NCBI GenBank assembly: GCA_037501455.1
Contig: CM074857.1
Location: 98,241,501-98,305,500 of the forward strand
Direction of reading: 5' to 3'
Length of the DNA: 64,000 nt
Source: Lantana camara
Taxonomy: Eukaryota > Streptophyta > Magnoliopsida > Lamiales > Verbenaceae
In this document: positions 45,921 to 56,452 of the stretch, piece after piece
How positions within the stretch are numbered: position 1 is the first letter of the stretch
How the letters are laid out: every line of letters starts with the position of its first letter
Made by a program: the position numbers and the translations under genes
The notes under the pieces: model-generated
Told to the model about the DNA's origin: nothing
Database searches by the model: none
Seen by the model: the letters and a program-made list of their open reading frames with translations, nothing else

Positions 45921-47764
45921 TGTTGGGAAAACGAAATAGAAACGCAGCGGAAATTTAAAAAATTTTCCCAAAAGATAGAATCGAATCTTGCAATTCCTAT
46001 TCCCAAATTCGTAGAGATCAAGAAACTCACTTAGATAGTAACTTTCTTGACACGTTCTAGCCGCCCAAGAATGCTCTTCACGCGACTTGATCCCCAAAAG
46101 CTCCTTCAAATCTTTCAAGACTTCACGATAGTAGCCCTCTAGAGAATTAGTCCACCAACCGCGACCACGATCTGAATAGGGAGGATGCTATTTCTATATT
46201 CGGTGTTTAGGCTCTAGGGTTTACTGTATAATTTGGAGAAGGAGAATTTTGTGCATTAACCCACATGGGGTTCGAACCCCAAGTCTTAATTAACAAGACT
46301 TTCCAAAACCCTTTTGGAAATGGATTACTTGCTTGAAGAGTAAGTCTCTTACTTTGACCAAAAGTCTTCTTTTGACCAACTTGTTAAGCAAGAATTAAAT
46401 ATCTAACTCTCTTAGATATTTTAATTTACTTTATTTATTTATAATAAATAACTTAAAGACTAATAATTAATTAATTTTCAATTAATTATTTATTAGACTT
46501 TATTTCTCCAAATTAGAACTTTAATATTAATTCATAATTATATTAAAGTCCATTAAAAAATTAATCAAATTAATTATTTAACTAACACATACACACGTGA
46601 CACGTGTCACTAGGGACACGTGTCCTACACGTGTCCCACACGTTTGGACCCCACCAATATCCTATTGATCCGATTAACTCGTTTAATCGATTTCAAGCCT
46701 TAACCCAAGTGACCGGGTTATTTATGTGTGACCCTCTAGGTTCTTAATTCAATTAGCAGTGACCCTAATTAATTAATTCCTAATTAATTAATCAGTCCAT
46801 AGATCATACGACCGTAGTCTAACAACAGGTGTATGACCCCTAGCCGAATAAGAATGTCTCAATTCGAAAGAACCTTTAAGTCATTGACATATGTGAGATA
46901 CAATCCTCCTACATCTCATCTCTCAATCAAGATCTAGGGCAAGGGAATAACTAGAACCCTAATAATCTTGATCTTAAAGTTAAGTGCATTTCATATCCAT
47001 TTGATCTCAATCCAAGAAATTCATTTCTTGATGTCTTGATCCACTGCCTTGGCCAAGGACTCCATTATGGCATATGAATGACTTACACAATAAGAGATCA
47101 TCGTGTTAATGCAAGTGTGGGTCCTTTATTGATTCTCATATACTTTCATGTGCCACTTGTGCAGCCCCAACATAAGCTTTGAATCAGTTGTCTAAGACGA
47201 CACCCTTTAAAGCTTATACCTAAGACCACAGAGTTAGCTCATAAAGTATCAATGGAACCTCAAGTCTAAGGATCACTTAATCACATCAATGACTCGTCAA
47301 CTTCCTTTCCCATTTAGGAATCTTCTCACACGGGACACCTCAGTGTACTTACTTAGAATAAGTAAGCACCCACATGTCTGACGCACGTATCAACAATGCA
47401 CTTTGCACCCCATGAAACAAGGTGGTCCTTCTTAAGGGTGGGACCACACGAGCAAGCCTCGAACGAGTCAAGTCGACACTCCCACTGTCTTTAGGACTCA
47501 TCGGCTTGGAGTGATTTCTAATCCTGACTTATGTGATATAAGGCTCATTCCATGAACCATTCCACCTAAATGGTTGAGTCCTATAAGTCATTTTGATTAG
47601 GGGAGTTCTTATACATACGCAGTTAAAGTAATCACACAATAAAAAAAGAGCATATAAAAAAGTTTTGCCAAAGTTCATTTATTATTCAAAGATTGCCTGT
47701 GATTTACAAAAAGAAAGTACTAAAGCGGATATTACAATTGGCTTTAAGGGAACTATTCCTAACA
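45921..47764 (-). repeat. LTR of the inverted Copia copy, 1844 bp
   Basis: Plus orientation begins TGTTGGGAAAACG and ends ATTCCTAACA. Four CACGTG boxes lie at 46594-46633. The palindrome GGGGTTCGAACCCC at 46267-46280 sits where the forward LTRs have their 18-bp palindrome. Confidence 0.92.
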
Positions 47765-48536
47765 ATGATGACCAAGTGAGTGAAGATACACGATCTCTTC
47801 TCGGTAAGTTACATTTGTTTGTATTTTATTTACAGCTTCTCTTTCTTACCTCCCGCTCGATGTCCTTCACAGGCTGCCATCCAAGGATTTTACAATTCTC
47901 GTCGATAGAAAGCTTGCAAAGCCACCCGAGCCCAGCTGGAAAAGATAACTTCGAGGGGCGGGATATTCGACAAGTGGCCGATCGAGTTTACGGCCAGGTC
48001 GAGGCTGAGAAGAAGATCACTGCGGAACTAAGAGGTAAGCTGGTAGAGAGGGTGGAGGTGTTCGTGAATGTTGACACAGAGCTGGTGCGGGCGGTCCAGG
48101 GAAAGTCCGCACTCAAGGCAAAGGTGAACGATTTGGAGACGAAGCTCGAAAAAGCTCAGCAAGACTGCAATAATGCATGGCTCGAGGGTCATAAGGCCGG
48201 GATCGTGGCGGGGCACAAGAATGGCATGCTAGCGGCCAAGGAGACCTATAAGTATCTGCTCCCAGGGATTGAGAACTGTGCGGTCTTCCGGTTTGTCGCG
48301 AGCCTGATGTTCACTCGCGCCACCATGATAAAGGGAGCTACAGACTTCGAGGATGGGTTTGAGCTATGTATGGCTCAAATGAGGGAGGTGGGGTATCTTC
48401 CCGCAAACTATGACACCGAAAAGGTTGGGACCGAGTGCCCTGACCCCAGGCCAGAGGATGAGTGGCCGAAAGTCCCCTAGAATGAGGAGCCCGACTGGGA
48501 GGAAATGGAACTCAACTTCACCCTTGCCCAGGTCAG
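47765..48536 (+). pseudogene. Antisense ORF of a Tat/Retand-type element, first part
   Basis: The frame continues from the left and reads plus-strand protein to 48536, where the Athila element inserted; its end resumes at 57961. A probable intron GT-AG lies at 47804-47872. A frame change occurs near 47945. The following part (VADRVYGQVEAEKKITAEL to the KAKVNDLETKLEKAQQD block) is a clear coiled coil. The C-terminal part has GIENCAVFRFVASLMF and an acidic, Pro-rich tail. It resembles the extra ORFs carried by Tat-lineage elements near their 3' LTR. It is convergent with the integrase at 58595-59555. The ATG at 47665 is inside the Copia LTR and is not its start. Confidence 0.65.
48532..48536 (+). 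repeat. Target site duplication GTCAG (left)
   Basis: Repeated at 57961-57965. Joining across one copy keeps the antisense ORF in frame, which supports this as the insertion point. Confidence 0.85.
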
Positions 48537-49921
48537 GAAGTGAAGCAATTTCACGTATTTTTGGAAGAAAATATGGTAACTCCCGTTACCACTTAGGAGT
48601 TCAATTGTTGTAACCCCCGTTACAAGACTCCGGAGAAGAGCTTTTGGCGAGAATAGAGGGGTAACACCCGTTACCCCTATACAGAAGGAAAGTGGTAACG
48701 CCCGTTACCACTAATAAAAATGTTACTGCGATTTCAGGAGTAACGAGCGTTAACAATATCGGTACATTGAGAGGTAATGCCCGTTACCTAGGGCGGCGAG
48801 AGACATTTTAGAGCTGCTATATAAGTGCGTTTTGGAGTCTTTTTTTTTTAGAGAGAGAGTTCTTCCGACAAATCCAGACCTAGCTGGAGAGAGAGAGAGC
48901 TTTTATTCCAGGTCGTGACCTAGGGTTTGGAGAGAAGACAAGGAGTTTCAGAAGTTTTTCAAAGAATTCGAGAAGACGAAAGGATTGAATTCTTAGAACG
49001 ATTTTTGGGTTTTATTGTTACTTTAATTTACAAACTAATTCCCTTGAGTTTAGTTTTGATTAGTTTTTGTTTGTTAGATTCATCTTTAGACATTACTGAA
49101 TGCTTATGCTTTTGTTTTTGAGACTTTGTTTAGAATTGATGAATATGATTTATTTTAATATAATTTCCTTTAGTTTTATGAGTTTTGCTTTAATTATGAG
49201 TAGCTAATTCTTTAAGGCTAGGGGGAGTGATGATGATTGCATGATAGATGCTAGATATGATGCTTCAATGACTTGTGTTAATTCTTAGTTTGAAAACAGG
49301 TTTGAATTGACTTGCGATGGCCTGATCACCCTTAGCATATGTCATACTTGCCTATAGATCGAAAGAGTGATGGTAATTTAGATGGTTTTCATAACTTGTA
49401 AGTTGTAGGATACAAAGAGATTTGGTCCTAGCTTATACAACAATAATCTTATTCCATACCGAGCCGCTAGAATATTGAATTGCACTAGTCTTGTTCCTAT
49501 GGTTTAATTAACTATTGGTGATTGCGAGAGCAACATTGAACACTAATTAAGCACTTGGTTGCACCTTGAGAGATGGTAATACAAATATAAGTGACTAGGT
49601 TGTAGAATTACACTTGGCCGATGAGTATCATATTGGCTCTTGATTGTATGATTCATTACTTTTCCCCTGCCTGTTTAGTTTACTGAAGTTAATTCGTGTG
49701 TTTAAGCTATTGCTTGCGTTTAATTCTAGTTAATTGTTAATTTCTGTTTTAGTAGATTATTAGATAACAACAACAATTACTTTTTTTTCGGTCTTTAGAT
49801 TAGAGAGAAGTATAGAGTAGTGATTGATTTCCCTTCCCTGTGGGTACAATCCTGTTGTGCTACACGTATGTTAGTGTACACTTGCACGATTGGTTTTTAA
49901 CTGTAGTAAAATCATACAACA
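48537..49921 (+). repeat. Athila 5' LTR, 5'-truncated
   Basis: Starts at GAAGTGAAGCAATTT, equivalent to position 56577 in the other LTR, and ends ATCATACAACA. It holds six AACG palindromes (48575-48789) and a TATA box TATATAAG at 48818-48825. Confidence 0.88.
48575..48825 (+). promoter_or_regulatory. Athila LTR promoter: six AACG palindromes and a TATA box
   Basis: Sites: GGTAACTCCCGTTACC (48575-48590), TGTAACCCCCGTTACA (48609-48624), GGTAACACCCGTTACC (about 48660), GGTAACGCCCGTTACC (within 48691-48712), AGTAACGAGCGTTAAC (48739-48754), AGGTAATGCCCGTTACCT (48772-48789). TATATAAG follows at 48818. The right LTR has the same array at about 56612-56830. Confidence 0.75.
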
Positions 49922-49946
49922 AGTTTTTGGAGCCATTTCCGGGGAA
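49922..49946 (+). promoter_or_regulatory. Athila primer binding site, tRNA-Asp type
   Basis: TTTTTGGAGCCATTTCCGGGG follows the LTR by two bases. It is close to the TGGCGCCGTTGCCGGGGA site complementary to tRNA-Asp that Athila elements use. Confidence 0.8.
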
Positions 49947-50084
49947 GGCGTTTTAAGTCAATATTACTCAATTATTTTGATCTAGTGCTTTAGACTATTA
50001 TTTTACTTTGTGTTCATTATCTTTGTCACTGTGGAATTGGACTGAGGATTTTTTTTCCTTCGTGCAGGTTTACGGTGCATACGA

Positions 50085-51775
50085 AGATCTCAAGATCCGA
50101 AATTAGTACCATACGATCCGGAGATCGAGAGAACACTGAGTGCTATAAGGAGGAGGAGTAAGAAGGAGAAGAAACCGATTACTTTATCGAATGCTGAACC
50201 AGATCCACCACCACACCAGCCATAAGAGATTATAACGTGCCGCAGGTTGGAGCAATTCAGGCTGCAGCCCGTCCCCCGATCGCAGCAAACAACTTTGAGA
50301 TCAAACCAGCTATCATCAATTTGCTGCAGAATAATCCGTTTTCAGGATTACCACTGGAGGATCCAACATCACATCTTGAGTATTTTCTTGAAGTGTGTGA
50401 TACCTTCAAAATTCACAATGTCACTACTGATGCTATCCGAGTTAGGTTTTTTTCCTTTTCCCTGAGGGAACGAGCTAAGGCATGGTGGAGTACTGTCCCA
50501 AATGAATCTTTCCAGCCTTGGGCAGCATTATCACAGGCTTTCTTAGCCAAGTTCTTTTCACTTAGCAAGACCACGAAGTACAGGAATGATATTCAAGGTT
50601 TCAGACAATTAGATGGAGAGTCTTTCTATGAAGCTTGGGAGAGATTTAAGGATTTACAGAAGAAGTCTCCACATCACGGGATTCTCGGTTGGTTATTGAT
50701 CCAGACTTATAATGGGATGTCCCCTACTTTTAGAGGAACGATGGTTGCCGCAGCTGGCGGAGCTTTCTTAGCAAAATCTGAAGCAGTTGCTACTGAATTA
50801 CTAGATAATATGTCACAAAACGATGTTTTTGTACATGAGAAGAGCCATTCGCAACCAGTGAAAGTGCAAGGAGGAGTCATAGAGTTAGATGGCCTAACCG
50901 CCATCAATGCCAAATTTGAGGCCCTTAACAAGAAATTGGATCAACTTTCTGTCAATGCAGTTGGGATACCATCCCAACCAGTTCAGGTAACTTATGAAAT
51001 TTGTAGTGGTCCACGTGAGTTTAATATGTATCCTCATACCAATGCAGGAGAACAGGTTCAAGAGCAGGTGAGTTATGCAAACAACTTTAAGCCAGCAAAT
51101 GATCCCTACTCAAACACCTACAATGCAGGATGGAAGAACCACCCTAACTTTTCTTGGTCCAATAATTAGAATGTTCAACAACCACCTCAACTTAGGCCGC
51201 AGTTTCAGCCTAAGCAGCAATTTCAACCAAGATCACCAGCCCCATTTAATGATGCACCCCCTCAACAGGAGCAAAAGCAGGGATGGGAGGTTGCACTTGA
51301 GAAGTTTATAACCGTTTCTATGAGTCGACATCAGAAGTTGGAAGCTCAATTAGATCAAGTGGTAAATCAGACCAGAACTTTGGAGACTCGAATTGGTAAG
51401 ATTGCCCAATCTTTGAATCTGAGAGGCCCAGGAATGCTACCGAGCCAAACTGAAAACAATCCTAAGGAGCATTGTCAGGCCATATTTGTGGGAGACAATA
51501 GAGAGAATGAAGGTCCAAAGATACTTGCAGGTTTGGATGCTGAGAAAGTTATACTTGAGAAAGTTGAAGAGGAAGATGATTTTAAGAAGGAGAACTTAGA
51601 GAAAGAAGTGATTTCAAGCAAAGAGAAGTCTGAGGACTTCACTACTGTTATACTTACTGAGGAATGCAGTGCTATCATTCAGCATAAGCTTCCACCGAAG
51701 ATCAAAGATCCAGGGAGTTTTCAATTCCTCTTACTATTGGTTCTTTGCAATTTCATAATGTTTTATGTGATTTAG
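50085..51775 (+). pseudogene. Athila gag (broken into three frames)
   Basis: The N-terminus (LVPYDPEIERTLSAIRRRSK) is in one frame to a TAA at 50223. The main Gag domain is in another frame to 51169 (310 aa; FEIKPAIINLLQNNPFSGL, WWSTVPNESFQPWAALSQAFLAKFF-type block). The C-terminus reopens after a TAG at 51167-51169 (likely from CAG) and runs to 51775 with QPPQLRPQFQPKQQ and a coiled-coil region (MSRHQKLEAQLDQVVNQTRT). Gag forms the particle. The GTG at 50237 is only the edge of the open frame. Confidence 0.88.
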
Positions 51776-52050
51776 GAGCTAGTGTGAGTTTAATTCCCTT
51801 ATCTACTAGCAGGAAATTAGGAGTGAAGGAGCGTACACCGACTAATATGACACTCTAACTAGCAGATAGATCGGTGAAATATCCGATAGGAATTCTTGAA
51901 GATATTCTGGTAAAAGTTGGAAGATTTCACATTACTACCGATTTTGTAGTCCTTGATATTGAGAGCTATGAGAGGATGCCATTGATCCTTGGAAGACTGT
52001 TTCTGGCTACGGCTAGAGCGGACATAGATGTTCAAGATAGGAGATGAAAG
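51715..52050 (+). pseudogene. Athila protease remnant
   Basis: After a frame change near 51715 the sequence reads a retroviral-type aspartic protease: LCDLGASVSLIPLS (active-site Asp of DLGAS), a stop near 51857, then ADRSVKYPIGILEDILVKV and PLILGRLFLATARADIDV. These are the usual Athila protease blocks. After 52050 the pol frame ends and no RT follows, so the deletion starts here. Confidence 0.85.
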
Positions 52051-52735
52051 AATGGAGTTTAGGAATTTTGGTTCCATGAAACTACCGCTAATTCCGGATA
52101 AGTGTTGCAAGATTAAGGTTATAAATGAAACCTCACACCGAACAACACTATTCACGGGAAAAAGAGATGCAGTTGATTGGGAAGTCAAAAATCGAGGATA
52201 AAGGATGTTTTGGAATTAGATATTTGGAGATCAAGCTCCGGTTTTGTGAGTAAAAAGAACGAGGTCACACCTTGTGACTCGTTGCTTAGGGATTGTTAAT
52301 CCCAATCCGGTTTTCAAAGTCAAGCTAACGACTATAACTTAGAACTAATTTTTCTTTTTCATTTTCTTTGTTTGTTTTTGTTTTTGTTATTTTCTTTTCT
52401 TTCGTCCTCGCTTTTCTCGTGTCAATTGAGTTGTCTCTCTCGTTTGCAGGTCACTTGATGTTTTGCTAGGAAGCCAAGGTCTAGATGGTGCGAGGACCGT
52501 GATTTGAGCTTTATTGTCAATATTGAGGTCCATTTACTTTGTTCGTATGCGTGTGCATGACATTGATTTCTTTTATGGGGAGAATGAATTGTTGATATGA
52601 ATGGATATATGTGTTTATGTGTTTCGAGAATGGTACACTATGGTTTGATTGAATCTTATGAGTTAATTTCAGTTAATTAACGTGATTAAGAACCATCTGG
52701 TTTATGTTTGTGTTTTAATGGTGTTTTGGGCGGAA
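52051..52735 (+). other. Athila region after the pol deletion, non-coding
   Basis: About 700 bp without a supported ORF. It includes a pyrimidine-rich tract (52340-52450) and AT-rich sequence. It bridges the protease remnant and the internal promoter block. Confidence 0.55.
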
Positions 52736-52740
52736 CATTT

Positions 52741-53040
52741 AGTAACGGCCGTTACACCATTGCAGTTACCTTTTTATAACGCCCGTTAACGAGGTCAGGC
52801 GTCCCGGGCAATGTAGTACCGCGCGTTACACCATTGTAGTTACCTTTCGATAATGCCCGTTAATGGAGTCAGGCGTCTGGGCCAATAGAGGTAACGACCG
52901 TTACCTATTTCAAGAGAAAAACCGGTAACGCCCATTACCGGTCCGATTGTGCGAAATCTCAGTTTAGGAAACACGTTTTAGGGTTAAATTAATTCTTTTC
53001 CTACCCAATTTTGGATTTTTCTCCCCCAAACCTATAAATA
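52741..53040 (+). promoter_or_regulatory. Probable internal promoter of the third Athila ORF
   Basis: Six AACG palindromes (52741, 52776, 52815, 52850, 52888, 52921-52942), partly on a tandem unit of about 75 bp, are followed by TATAAATA at 53033-53040. The plan matches the LTR promoter at 48575-48825. Confidence 0.55.
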
Positions 53041-53165
53041 CACTTACCCACACTCATTCTACCTTAGAAGAGATTCAATAGTTCCCCTTAGCCAACCATT
53101 ATCAATTTGCAACCTAGAAGCTTTACCACCAAGTTTACACTCTCTCTCTTTCTTTGTGAATCGAA

Positions 53166-53590
53166 GTAAGTCAATATCTCCTTTCTTAGAGTGAATTGTT
53201 AGAGTTAATTTTTCCAATCTAAGATTGAAACCTAGGATTGATTTTGCATGTTAGGAATCACTTTGAGATTGAATTGATAAATTTTGAGAGATTATGCATG
53301 CTAGAATTAGGATTATTGCCTTGAATTGAAGTTAACTTGAATTGGGTTAAAATTTTTGAAGAATCCTAGCTTCTATGTAGTTTTGAGTCCAAATAGTGAA
53401 ATTGAAGGTATAGAATTTTGAGCTTAAAGTTGTAGATCACAAGCTAGTGTGAATTTGAGTTAGGTAGATTGAAGAGCTTTAAGTTAGAACTCGCACCCTA
53501 GGCCTATGTACACAAGTTGTTTGATAAATTGCTTAAGTGAATTGTGATTGATTTTTGTGTGCTTTGTCCTGCTATATTTGTTTGATTAAG
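53166..53590 (+). other. Probable 5' UTR intron before the third ORF
   Basis: A donor GTAAGT at 53166-53171 lies about 125 bp after the internal TATA box. A T-rich tract with AG at 53589-53590 ends five bases before ATG 53596. The intron would be 425 bp. No ORF is present in it. Confidence 0.45.
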
Positions 53591-53595
53591 GTACT

Positions 53596-54838
53596 ATGGG
53601 TCGCACTAAGCGCTCAAGAGTTCCGGAACCCTTCACTAATTCATCCCGGTTGGACCATCAACCGTTTGGATCGGTCAATATAACGGTGAATGCTTTAGGT
53701 AATCCTTTTCAAAGGAATTTGACAAGGAACATTGTGTCTACTAGATTCTTCAAGGACATGTGGATGGAGAAGTTTGAGACTTGGGAAGAAATGAAAAGAT
53801 TGTTTGACAACATAGGTTGGTTACCATTCCTTTCTAGGAAGGATATGACGTACGGAGAGATGACGGCCGCTTTCTTCACCACGATGAACTTCGATCCGGT
53901 GGATAACACCTTGACTTTTACTCTAGATGATATGGAAACTCGAGCATGAAATGTGAGACGGATAAGAGAGATTCTTCGTTTCCCAGTTAATACCACTACT
54001 TCTTTACCTAAATGGAGTGATGCTCAGAGAGAGGCCGTATGGAGATCTTTTCCTTTGTGAGAGGGTGTTCCTAGTTATTCCCCTCGATGCACACATGATA
54101 GCTATCTTGATTCATTGACTTGGGGTGCTAGTCCATAGGATTTTAGCCACGGGATTTTGTGCTAGATATGGAAGTGATAGCCACATCACTGAGACTGAGT
54201 TGGGTATAATGTACATGATGAAGGAAGGTATCAAGTTTGATGGCACGGTTGAGTTTTTATGGAAGCTTTAGGAGATTACAGGACGAGCCACTGGTACGAT
54301 CGCTCACGATGCATATGTGACGTTGTTTGCTCGAGAGATGAATTGGAGACCTCAGGGAGCTTTGTCTGTTGACTTTGGGTATGATATTGGTCCACAGTAC
54401 TTGGAAACTGTGTGCTTGGCTATTGCTTGGGAGAGTGGAGAGCTGAAGGATTGTAACTTGCCATGGTGGCCAATTCGGGATAGAGATCGGCTCTGGCAGA
54501 TGTATAGCTGGGGTAAGGCCCGGTTTGATGAGCTTTTAGAGAGACAGAAGGAGCTTTTAGCTCGGATCCCTGATAGGCCGGATGATAAATTTGCGATTCT
54601 CCACAGTGCCGCGCCTATTGTTGCTGAAGCTAGTGATGAAGCTCCTGTAACTGTGAGAGGCTTGCGTGCAGAGTTAGCAGGATTAAGGGATGATTTGACC
54701 ACCGTGATCTTGAGAGTTGAGGATTTAGCGCATTATATGGATGAGCGATTCGATGCTTGGGAGGCCAGATTGGAGGCTAAATTCGAAGGGTTTTGTGCTC
54801 GTGTTGATCAGGACTTTGGAGGACCCCCATCACGCTGA
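53596..54838 (+). pseudogene. Athila third ORF (ATHILA ORF-1/env-like), broken
   Basis: It starts MGRTKRSRVPEPF at ATG 53596. It is broken by a TGA at 53947-53949, another near 54057, a frame change and further stops before the last open part (54317-54838, 173 aa: FAREMNWRPQGALSVDFGYDIG). The C-terminal third (LRAELAGLRDDLTTVILRVEDL) looks like a coiled coil. I see no transmembrane segment. It resembles the family called ATHILA ORF-1 from memory; its role is unknown. It lies between the pol deletion and the 3' LTR, where Athila elements carry their extra or env-like ORF. Confidence 0.65.
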
Positions 54839-56437
54839 TTCTGTTATTTTGTTTTTCTCCCTTGATTTCTAGACATTCTTTCTACGTTTATTCGTTGTTA
54901 TGTTTGGATATTTTGGCTACACTTAAGATTTTTGCATATGTTTGAATTCCTGAATTTTGTTTATGCAATTGTGCTCTTCTTTACGTGAATTTGTGACTTG
55001 TGTGTTCATTGTTGGATGCATGTTGATTATCATTTGCCTATGCACTTGATCCGTGTTTTCTAGTCATTTGTTTAGGTTTTGGAAGCCTTGCGAGCACGTT
55101 GCCGGTTCTTCATTTGATCAGGGAAGTTTTCTTGAACTTTAATTCTTTCATTTGCATGAGGACATTGCAAAGTTTAAGTGTGGGGGAGGAGTGCATGCTT
55201 GTTATGAGTATATTGAATATTTGCATGATTAGATGTGTATTACTTATGAGTATATTGAATATTTGCATGAATAGATGTGTATTACATTGGTATTTGCTAA
55301 AAGCTGAGTAATTTTTTGAATATTTTTGAAAAATTTGCCTTGTTTTGAACTTTTTCTTTGAAGTTTGATTTTAGAATTTTCACTAGAATAAGTTAGGCTT
55401 TTTGAATTGAGAAAAATTGCATGAGATTTGATGATTTAGTGTGTTAGTATGCCCTTATATTTTGAGCACTTTTGAACGTTATAATATACTTTGCTTAGAA
55501 AGATGAGTTGATGATTTCCGAGTGAGTCTAAGATTTGATTAGGATGTATTTTAGTCCTATTGAGGCGAAATTTTGAGTTAATGAGACATTAAGGAAGTGA
55601 AGTAGGCATTCGTTGTCGAAGGATATTAAGCCTTTTAATTTTTAGCCGTTTTTCACTAAATAATGTTATCTTATTAACCCCGCTGAGCCTAATTGTTATG
55701 CAAAGATTTTTGTAGCCAGATTATATACCAATGCACAACAATGAAATACCTACCTTGACAATTTTTACACCAAGACTTGCTCGTTTGATTTTTATGTTGA
55801 ATATCTATCTTTTAACCCCTTTTGATTGTTCTTTTGATTGAATTTTGAGAGACCATATAAAGAGAAAAAGAATGAGAAAAGTGTGAAAAAGAAAAGATAA
55901 GGAAAAAAAAAGAGAAGAAAGAGCAAAAGAAGAGAAAAGAAAATTATTCCAAGTGTGAAATTGAGAGTGTGAGATACAATTGAAGAATTTGGGGGGATTT
56001 TCGTGTTTAATGGCGAAAGTGAAGTGCTATGAGTTTAAAGGTTGAATGATGTAAGCTTGGTGAGTAGTCACTTGATCCAAATATTCCATAACCTTACCCT
56101 AAGCCTACATTACAAGCTCGAAAGACCTACCGATCCTAAGTCTTGATTTAATTCAATTAGTGGAGATAGGTGCGAAGAGTGTATTCTGAAGTTGATGATT
56201 AGAACTCAGAAGGGAATTGTGAATTTTTCACTCTAATCTTTGTACATTGTTTCTTTTGATTCACACACTATAAAAGGGTACACTTTTCATACTAAGTCTT
56301 GAGGATCTTATGTTTATGATTACTTGATTTGATGAACTAGACTTGTTTAGGCGAAGATTTGACGATTGCTTTGAGGAGATGGTTTGAAGAGGATGTGTTT
56401 TCTTGATATCGGTATTACTCGGGGACGAGCAATAGTC
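54839..56437 (+). other. Athila 3' untranslated region
   Basis: 1.6 kb without coding sequence. It includes a polypurine-like TTTAAGTGTGGGGGAGGAG at about 55174-55192, a 45-bp direct repeat (55201-55245 and 55247-55292) and a purine-rich stretch at 55855-55945. Confidence 0.65.
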
Positions 56438-56452
56438 AAGTGTGGGGGATTT
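56438..56452 (+). promoter_or_regulatory. Athila polypurine tract
   Basis: CAAGTGTGGGGGATTT directly before the TGTTGAGTGTAG of the 3' LTR; the usual Athila plus-strand primer site. Confidence 0.8.

Larger units (their letters stand above)
44261..47764 (-). mobile_element. Inverted Copia element, 5' LTR and leader part
   Basis: This is the 5' end, on the minus strand, of the older Copia copy whose gag-integrase part lies at 10340-11943. The leader spans 44261-45920 and the LTR 45921-47764. It resembles the forward Copia copies but is clearly diverged. The 5' end of the copy abuts the antisense ORF of the Tat-type element at 47765 (flank ATGAT). The left edge is a deletion junction with Tekay. 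Confidence 0.87.

Noticed and set aside
46267..46280. GGGGTTCGAACCCC resembling a tRNA T-arm
   Set aside because: No acceptor, D-arm or anticodon arm fits around it; it is better explained as the LTR promoter palindrome.
47665..47764. N-terminal 33 residues of the 271-aa ORF as the real start of a gene
   Set aside because: This part is translated from the inverted Copia LTR; the ORF start is an accident of the insertion junction.
48927..49121. 64-aa ORF in both Athila LTRs (also 56966-57160)
   Set aside because: It is simply LTR sequence without an ATG start in context; no conservation beyond the LTR pair.
53596..54838. Host gene fragment
   Set aside because: Its place between pol remnant and 3' LTR, its element-like blocks and its flanking polypurine tract fit an Athila extra ORF better than a captured gene.
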